From NCBI GenBank assembly GCA_964387025.1, contig CAYLUZ010000008.1, positions 116,568 to 180,567 of the forward strand: a DNA stretch of 64,000 bases, given 5' to 3'. Numbering within the stretch: position 1 is the first letter of the stretch; each line of letters opens with the position of its first letter. The notes beneath the pieces are model-generated. The model was given only the letters and a program-made list of their open reading frames with translations, was not told the origin of the DNA and did not search any database. The DNA comes from PNON01 sp964387025. Its GTDB lineage: Bacteria; Chloroflexota; Anaerolineae; Anaerolineales; Anaerolineaceae. This document shows, piece by piece, positions 59,950 to 64,000 of this stretch. The translations under genes were made by a program, and so were the position numbers.

Positions 59950-60053
59950 TCAAAACCTTAGGATAGGATCCTATAATTATACTTCACGAATATCTGGCAC
60001 CATCTAGCATCATTGTTATAATTAGGTTAATTGAACTTTATAGTGGAGGAAAG

Positions 60054-61475
60054 ATGAATTCTAAAATTAAATTTGGTACAGATGGGTGGAGAGCCGTCAT
60101 TGCAGATGATTATACATTTGCCAATGTAAAACGATGTACCCAAGGTTATGCATCTTATCTGGTTAATCATGGTAAGACTGGAGAAGCGGTTGTTGTCGGT
60201 TATGATAAAAGGTTTCATTCGGAAAATTTCGCTAGTACTGTCGCGTCGGTATTATATGGTAATGGATTTAAAGTATTCCTGACTGATACAGCTACACCAA
60301 CTCCGGTGATCTCATTTTCTGTTGTAAACCTTAAGGCTGCTGGTGCTATAAACATTACTGCATCTCATAACCCTCCTACAGATAATGGTTTTAAAGTAAG
60401 GAACGAATTTGGTGGTGCAATTGACCCGGAAGGATTGCTTGAAATTGAAAATTGTATCCCAGATGATTCATCTCTAGTGAAAGAATTACCATTTATTGAA
60501 GGCACAAAATCCGGGAATATTGTGGTTTTTGACCCTGCCTCGGCTTATATTCAACATATCAATAAGTTAATCGATGTAAATCCTATCAAACAGGCCGGCC
60601 TAAAGGTAGCTGTAGATTGCATGTGGGGCAATGGAGCGGGTTGGTTTACCAGGTTATTGGACGGTGGAAAAACCACCATTCTTGAAATCCATAATCAACG
60701 AAATCCGATCTACCCTGAGATGAAAAGGCCAGAACCCATACCTCCGAACATCAATGTGGGACTAAAGACAACAGTCGATACTCACTCAGCTGTGCTGTTA
60801 ATTACCGATGGTGATGCTGATCGGATTGGCATCGGCGATGAAAATGGGATCTTCCTGAACCAGCTGCAAGTTTTTGCACTACTTGCATACTACCTGCTAG
60901 AAGTCCGAAAGCTTAGCGGTCCTATTGTAAAGACTTTATCAACAACCAGTATGTTAGATAAGCTAGGTAAACTTTATAACGTTCCTGTTTATGAAACCGG
61001 TGTTGGTTTTAAATATGTAGCCCCAAAAATGATTGAAACAGAGGCAATGATCGGAGGAGAAGAATCAGGCGGCTATGCCTTCAAAGGAAATGTTCCTGAA
61101 AGAGATGGAATTCTAGCCGGATTGTATTTTCTAGACCTCATGGTTCGTTTAAATAAAAAGCCTTCCGAATTGCTGCAAATCTTATTTGACAAAGTCGGTG
61201 CCCATTATTACGATCGTATTGATACATCCTTTACGGGTGATCGTTCCCAAAAAGAACAACTGATCCTCAATGCGCACCCGAAAATAATAGGTGGATTATT
61301 AGTTACCGGATTGAATACTACGGATGGCTACAAGTTCTCTCTTGAAGATGGTGGATGGCTATTGATCCGCTTCTCAGGGACGGAACCAATTATCCGTGTT
61401 TATTGCGAAACAACACATAAAGAGAGCGTGCAATCCATTTTGAATGATGGATTAATCTTAGCCGGTATTCGATAA
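60054..61475 (+). CDS. Phosphoglucomutase/phosphomannomutase family protein
   Basis: 473 residues. Start KIKFGTDGWRAVIADD, catalytic Ser in ITASHNPPTDNG, magnesium loop TDGDADRIG, sugar loop GGEESGGYAF and phosphate-binding RFSGTEPIIR. Alpha-D-phosphohexomutase; whether glucose, mannose or glucosamine phosphate is preferred cannot be told, though GlmM is less likely from the start. GGAGG 5 bases upstream, with a TATAAT box at 60017-60022 and a weak -35. tatD and the prenyl synthase follow. Confidence 0.9.
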   Translation: MNSKIKFGTDGWRAVIADDYTFANVKRCTQGYASYLVNHGKTGEAVVVGYDKRFHSENFASTVASVLYGNGFKVFLTDTATPTPVISFSVVNLKAAGAINITASHNPPTDNGFKVRNEFGGAIDPEGLLEIENCIPDDSSLVKELPFIEGTKSGNIVVFDPASAYIQHINKLIDVNPIKQAGLKVAVDCMWGNGAGWFTRLLDGGKTTILEIHNQRNPIYPEMKRPEPIPPNINVGLKTTVDTHSAVLLITDGDADRIGIGDENGIFLNQLQVFALLAYYLLEVRKLSGPIVKTLSTTSMLDKLGKLYNVPVYETGVGFKYVAPKMIETEAMIGGEESGGYAFKGNVPERDGILAGLYFLDLMVRLNKKPSELLQILFDKVGAHYYDRIDTSFTGDRSQKEQLILNAHPKIIGGLLVTGLNTTDGYKFSLEDGGWLLIRFSGTEPIIRVYCETTHKESVQSILNDGLILAGIR

Positions 61476-61486
61476 CATTAATTATT

Positions 61487-62296
61487 GTGTTCGTTGATAC
61501 TCATTGTCACCTGGACTTCGATACATTTTCCGGCGATTTGCAGGAGGTATTTTCGCGTGCAAAAAAATCTAGAGTCGATCTTTTCATAAATCCTTCGGTA
61601 AATATAGATTCTTCCACTCATTGCATGGCTTTGGCAGAGAACTACAAAAATGTTTATTCAGCAATTGGAGTACACCCAAACGAAATTAACGGTATCTCTG
61701 ATAATGAAATCATTGTTGCTTTATCATCATTTCTTGGACACGAGAAACTGGTTGCCATCGGTGAGATCGGATTGGATTATTACCATAACGTCGTAGATCC
61801 TGAAATCCAGAAACAAATCTTCTTACTTCAATTGAATTTCGCTTTGTCAAATCATCTTCCAGTTATCGTACATTCCAGGGATTCAATAAAAGAGGTTCTT
61901 AACATCATAACTGGTTGTTATTCAAAATCTGGACATAACGACTTATATCCTTATAACGGTGTAATACATGCTTATGAAGGTGATGTTGAAGAAGCTATGC
62001 TGGCAATTGAATACGGGTTCTACATTGGCATTGGAGGGCCTGTTACTTACAAGAACTCATTACAGAAACAGAGTGTTGTTAAAAAGATACCATTGAGCTC
62101 AATTTTACTTGAAACAGATAGTCCATTTTTATCTCCTGAACCATTAAGGGGAAGAAGAAATGAACCTTCGAATATTACAATAATCGCAGAAATAATCTCA
62201 AAACTTAAAGAATGTGATATAAAACAAGTAGAGAACCAAACATCAAAAAATGCTCGCACATTGTTTAATATTGGAGAAGAAATTGATCTCAACTGA
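61487..62296 (+). CDS. tatD: TatD-family metal-dependent DNase
   Basis: 269 residues with a GTG start. Metal ligands: HCHLDF, GEIGLDYYH, HSRDSI, IHAYEG and ETDSPFLSPEP. Family members are 3'-5' exonucleases or D-aminoacyl hydrolases. No good ribosome site; it follows the mutase by 11 bases and overlaps the next gene by 14. Confidence 0.9.
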   Translation: MFVDTHCHLDFDTFSGDLQEVFSRAKKSRVDLFINPSVNIDSSTHCMALAENYKNVYSAIGVHPNEINGISDNEIIVALSSFLGHEKLVAIGEIGLDYYHNVVDPEIQKQIFLLQLNFALSNHLPVIVHSRDSIKEVLNIITGCYSKSGHNDLYPYNGVIHAYEGDVEEAMLAIEYGFYIGIGGPVTYKNSLQKQSVVKKIPLSSILLETDSPFLSPEPLRGRRNEPSNITIIAEIISKLKECDIKQVENQTSKNARTLFNIGEEIDLN

Positions 62297-63251
62297 TTTT
62301 TACACGCTCGTCCAAGGACAACTTACCAAAGTAGATGCATTAATGCGTGCCCAGGCAAAAGACTATCACCCAGATCTTCAAAACGCTCTTGATCTCATCC
62401 TGAGCTCTGGCGGGAAACGTATTCGAGCTACTCTGACGTTGTTAGCAGGAAAAGTATTGGGAACTGAAGAAGATGGGATAATTACCCTGGCTTCGGCAAT
62501 TGAATTACTGCATACCGCAACCCTTGTCCATGACGACTTAATAGATGGGTCCCTCTTGCGAAGAGGAATGCCAACACTTAATTCTCAGTGGTCACCAGGA
62601 GCGACTGTATTAACTGGTGATTTTCTCTTCGCGCGAGCAGCAAAATTGGCGTCCGACACTTATAATGTCGAGGTGATGAGAATTTTCGCGGAAACCTTGG
62701 GAGTTATCGTTAACGGTGAGATCGCTCAACTTTTTTCAAATAATTTCTTGACTGATAGAGATATTTATTTTTCAAGGATATATGCCAAAACCGCATCTCT
62801 CTTCGAGACAGCTTGTAAAGCTGCGGCATTACTCAATAATTGTAGCCTGAAAGTTCAATCTGAAATTGGTTTATTTGGGTATAACATTGGTATCGCCTTC
62901 CAAATTATTGATGACATTCTCGATTTTACTGGTGAACAAGGAACTCTTGGAAAACCGATAGGAAGTGATCTTAGGCTAGGACTTTTGACTTTACCAGTTT
63001 TGTACTATTTAGATAAATTTCCATCAGATCCAAATGCACTGCACATAAAAAGCCATGGCTGCCTGACTGACAGCAATCAAATGAATGCATTCATCCACGA
63101 TATTAGAACCAGTAATGTAATTGAATTTGCCCATGAAGAAGCAAAAAAATATATAAATGAGGCCTTGATCGCACTTGCCAACTTCCCGGCTTCCGGTGAA
63201 AGATCCGCCTTGGAAGAGTTAGCCTTATATATTATCAAGAGAAATTACTAA
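62283..63251 (+). CDS. Long-chain polyprenyl diphosphate synthase
   Basis: 322 residues from a TTG start at 62283 (GGAG, spacing 6), not the ATG at 62250. First Asp-rich motif VHDDLIDGS, second IIDDILDFTG, GGKRIRATLT and KTASLFETACKAA. A small Ala five residues before the first motif is compatible with long-chain (C35-C50) products, by known chain-length rules. Provides the menaquinone side chain or similar. The IS element begins 33 bases after its stop. Confidence 0.9.
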   Translation: MISTDFYTLVQGQLTKVDALMRAQAKDYHPDLQNALDLILSSGGKRIRATLTLLAGKVLGTEEDGIITLASAIELLHTATLVHDDLIDGSLLRRGMPTLNSQWSPGATVLTGDFLFARAAKLASDTYNVEVMRIFAETLGVIVNGEIAQLFSNNFLTDRDIYFSRIYAKTASLFETACKAAALLNNCSLKVQSEIGLFGYNIGIAFQIIDDILDFTGEQGTLGKPIGSDLRLGLLTLPVLYYLDKFPSDPNALHIKSHGCLTDSNQMNAFIHDIRTSNVIEFAHEEAKKYINEALIALANFPASGERSALEELALYIIKRNY

Positions 63252-63336
63252 CAAAAGTTATAAATAAAAACAGAACCCTTATCTGAACTGCACCCCAAAA
63301 GTTGGACACAAACCAACCAGAGGAGGTGCAGTTTTT

Positions 63337-63828
63337 ATGAGCAAATTAACGACAGCAGAACGAATAGCAGCAGCACAAGCCGTAAAGGCAGGAGAGAGCA
63401 TTGGGAGAGTAGCTAGAAGATACAAGATAAGCAATAGACCATTGAGGTATATAGCAAGGCTATATAAAGAACACGGTGAAGCGGGACTAACAAATCATGC
63501 TTATGGATGGACAGCAGAGCAGAAGTACCAGGTGCTGGAGTATATGCACGAGAATCATTTATCCTGTGTAGAAACGGGGATACAATTTGGGATAAGCGGA
63601 TGGAGTACAATCTGGAACTGGGAGCGCAGATACTTGGAAAACGGGATAAGCGGATTAGAGGACAAGGTAAAGGGTAGAAAGCCAAGGACGCCAAAGCCCA
63701 AACCACCGAAGACCAGAGAAGAAGAACTGCTGGAGAAGATACAAGATCAGCAGATGGAAATTGAATACCTAAAAAAATTGAACGCCTTGGTGGCAGAGCG
63801 GGAAAAGCGCGAAAAAGGGATAAAGTAG
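63337..63828 (+). CDS. IS3-family transposase OrfA
   Basis: 163 residues. Two helix-turn-helix regions (about 5-55, ERIAAAQAVKAGESIGRVA; about 60-110, YQVLEYMHENHLS with FGISGWSTIWNW) and a leucine-zipper-like C-terminus (ELLEKIQDQQMEIEYLKKL). DNA-binding part of the transposase. AGGAGG lies about 10 bases before the ATG. Near the end an A5G run (63812-63817) allows -1 frameshifting into orfB, which is how this family makes OrfAB. Confidence 0.88.
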   Translation: MSKLTTAERIAAAQAVKAGESIGRVARRYKISNRPLRYIARLYKEHGEAGLTNHAYGWTAEQKYQVLEYMHENHLSCVETGIQFGISGWSTIWNWERRYLENGISGLEDKVKGRKPRTPKPKPPKTREEELLEKIQDQQMEIEYLKKLNALVAEREKREKGIK

Positions 63829-64000
63829 TTGTTATCTCTGAACTAAGGCAGAAATACCCATTGGAAAGGCTCCTGATAACAGTAAAAATCCCCAGGAGCA
63901 GTTATTAGTATCACCTGAAGCATCTCTGTGAGTCTGTAAAACATGACAGCGAACGGGATGAGATACAAAAGATCTGTGTCGAGAATAAAGGCCGTTATGG
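63810..64000 (+). pseudogene. IS3-family transposase OrfB, start, with amber codon
   Basis: In the -1 frame relative to orfA: KRDKVVVISELRQKYPLERL, then IPRSSY, TAG at 63906-63908, YHLKHL and NKGRYG. This is the IS150 OrfB N-terminus, where the conserved YYYH-like motif has lost one Tyr codon (TAC to TAG). The frame resumes cleanly and runs off the window. The transposase of this copy should therefore be non-functional unless supplied in trans. Confidence 0.75.

Larger units (their letters stand above)
63284..64000 (+). mobile_element. IS3-family (IS150-like) insertion sequence, left part
   Basis: The terminal repeat begins at 63284 with TGAACTGCACCCCAAAAG, then TTGGACA, typical for IS150-group ends. 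It contains orfA and the start of orfB in the -1 frame, and continues beyond the window. The target duplication and right end are not visible. Confidence 0.85.

Overview
The window looks like a chromosomal segment of an anaerobic member of the Chloroflexota, most likely class Anaerolineae. This is inferred from gene content and style, not from a phylogenetic marker search. The clues are extracellular proteins with Thr/Pro-rich linkers and a choice-of-anchor-Q type C-terminus, a DUF4388/roadblock/MglA-like GTPase cluster, an A+T-leaning genome, and strictly anaerobic enzymes (bifurcating [FeFe]-hydrogenase partners, tungsten aldehyde oxidoreductase). Gene density is high and no intergenic stretch much exceeds 300 bases.

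Region by region. (1) 1-6.2 kb, minus strand: operon for the NAD(P)-linked, probably electron-bifurcating [FeFe]-hydrogenase partners (HndA/B/C-like) with its usual regulatory companions (two DRTGG-type proteins, CBS+ATPase, PHP, GHKL ATPase). The hydrogenase catalytic subunit is not in the window and may lie beyond the left edge. (2) 6.3-19.1 kb: hisS, a UroD-like protein, a threonine-dehydrogenase-like SDR, secF/secD, a P-loop protein and a PP2C phosphatase, thioredoxin, murA (Asp in place of the catalytic Cys), prepilin peptidase, nusB, Asp23, an esterase and a LarA homologue. (3) 19.3-26.6 kb: tungsten AOR, a lipoprotein, a pentapeptide-repeat protein, and a five-gene roadblock/MglA-like signalling operon. 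(4) 26.8-30 kb: a vWA - PP2C - kinase triad whose kinase carries a C-terminal OB-like domain. (5) 30.1-36.5 kb: FabG-like SDR, homocysteine methyltransferase, a 1,103-residue secreted beta-helix protein with three 480-bp DNA repeats, and a tyrosine recombinase with a perfect consensus promoter.

(6) 37.07-41.6 kb is the most interesting part. An intact tRNA-Leu(UAG) is followed by an A+T-rich cargo: an ABC/AAA15 ATPase, a TOPRIM/DUF4276-like partner, a zinc-ribbon gene broken by one amber codon, and a two-TM protein. The cargo ends at a decayed second copy of the same tRNA, directly before trigger factor. This reads as an integrated island carrying a two-gene, PARIS/OLD-like candidate defence system. 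(7) 41.65-48.6 kb: tig-clpP, HAD phosphatase, rlmN, ftsY, prfB (programmed +1 frameshift) and pfkA (Asn in the GGDGS motif). (8) 48.76-53.8 kb: a redox operon of a multi-cluster flavoprotein, a sarcosine-oxidase-beta-like protein, a malate/lactate dehydrogenase family protein and a HAD hydrolase. (9) 53.9-63.25 kb: rel, VKOR, a small acidic Cys protein, a cold-shock gene with a long leader, mnmA, a cysteine desulfurase, phosphohexomutase, tatD and a polyprenyl diphosphate synthase. (10) 63.28 kb to the right edge: left end of an IS3-family (IS150-like) element whose orfB has an amber codon.

The genes fit a fermentative anaerobe that disposes of electrons through H2 and ferredoxin-linked enzymes. 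Most loci are housekeeping; novelty concentrates in the tRNA-flanked island, the kinase/phosphatase/vWA triad, the roadblock cluster and several active-site substitutions.
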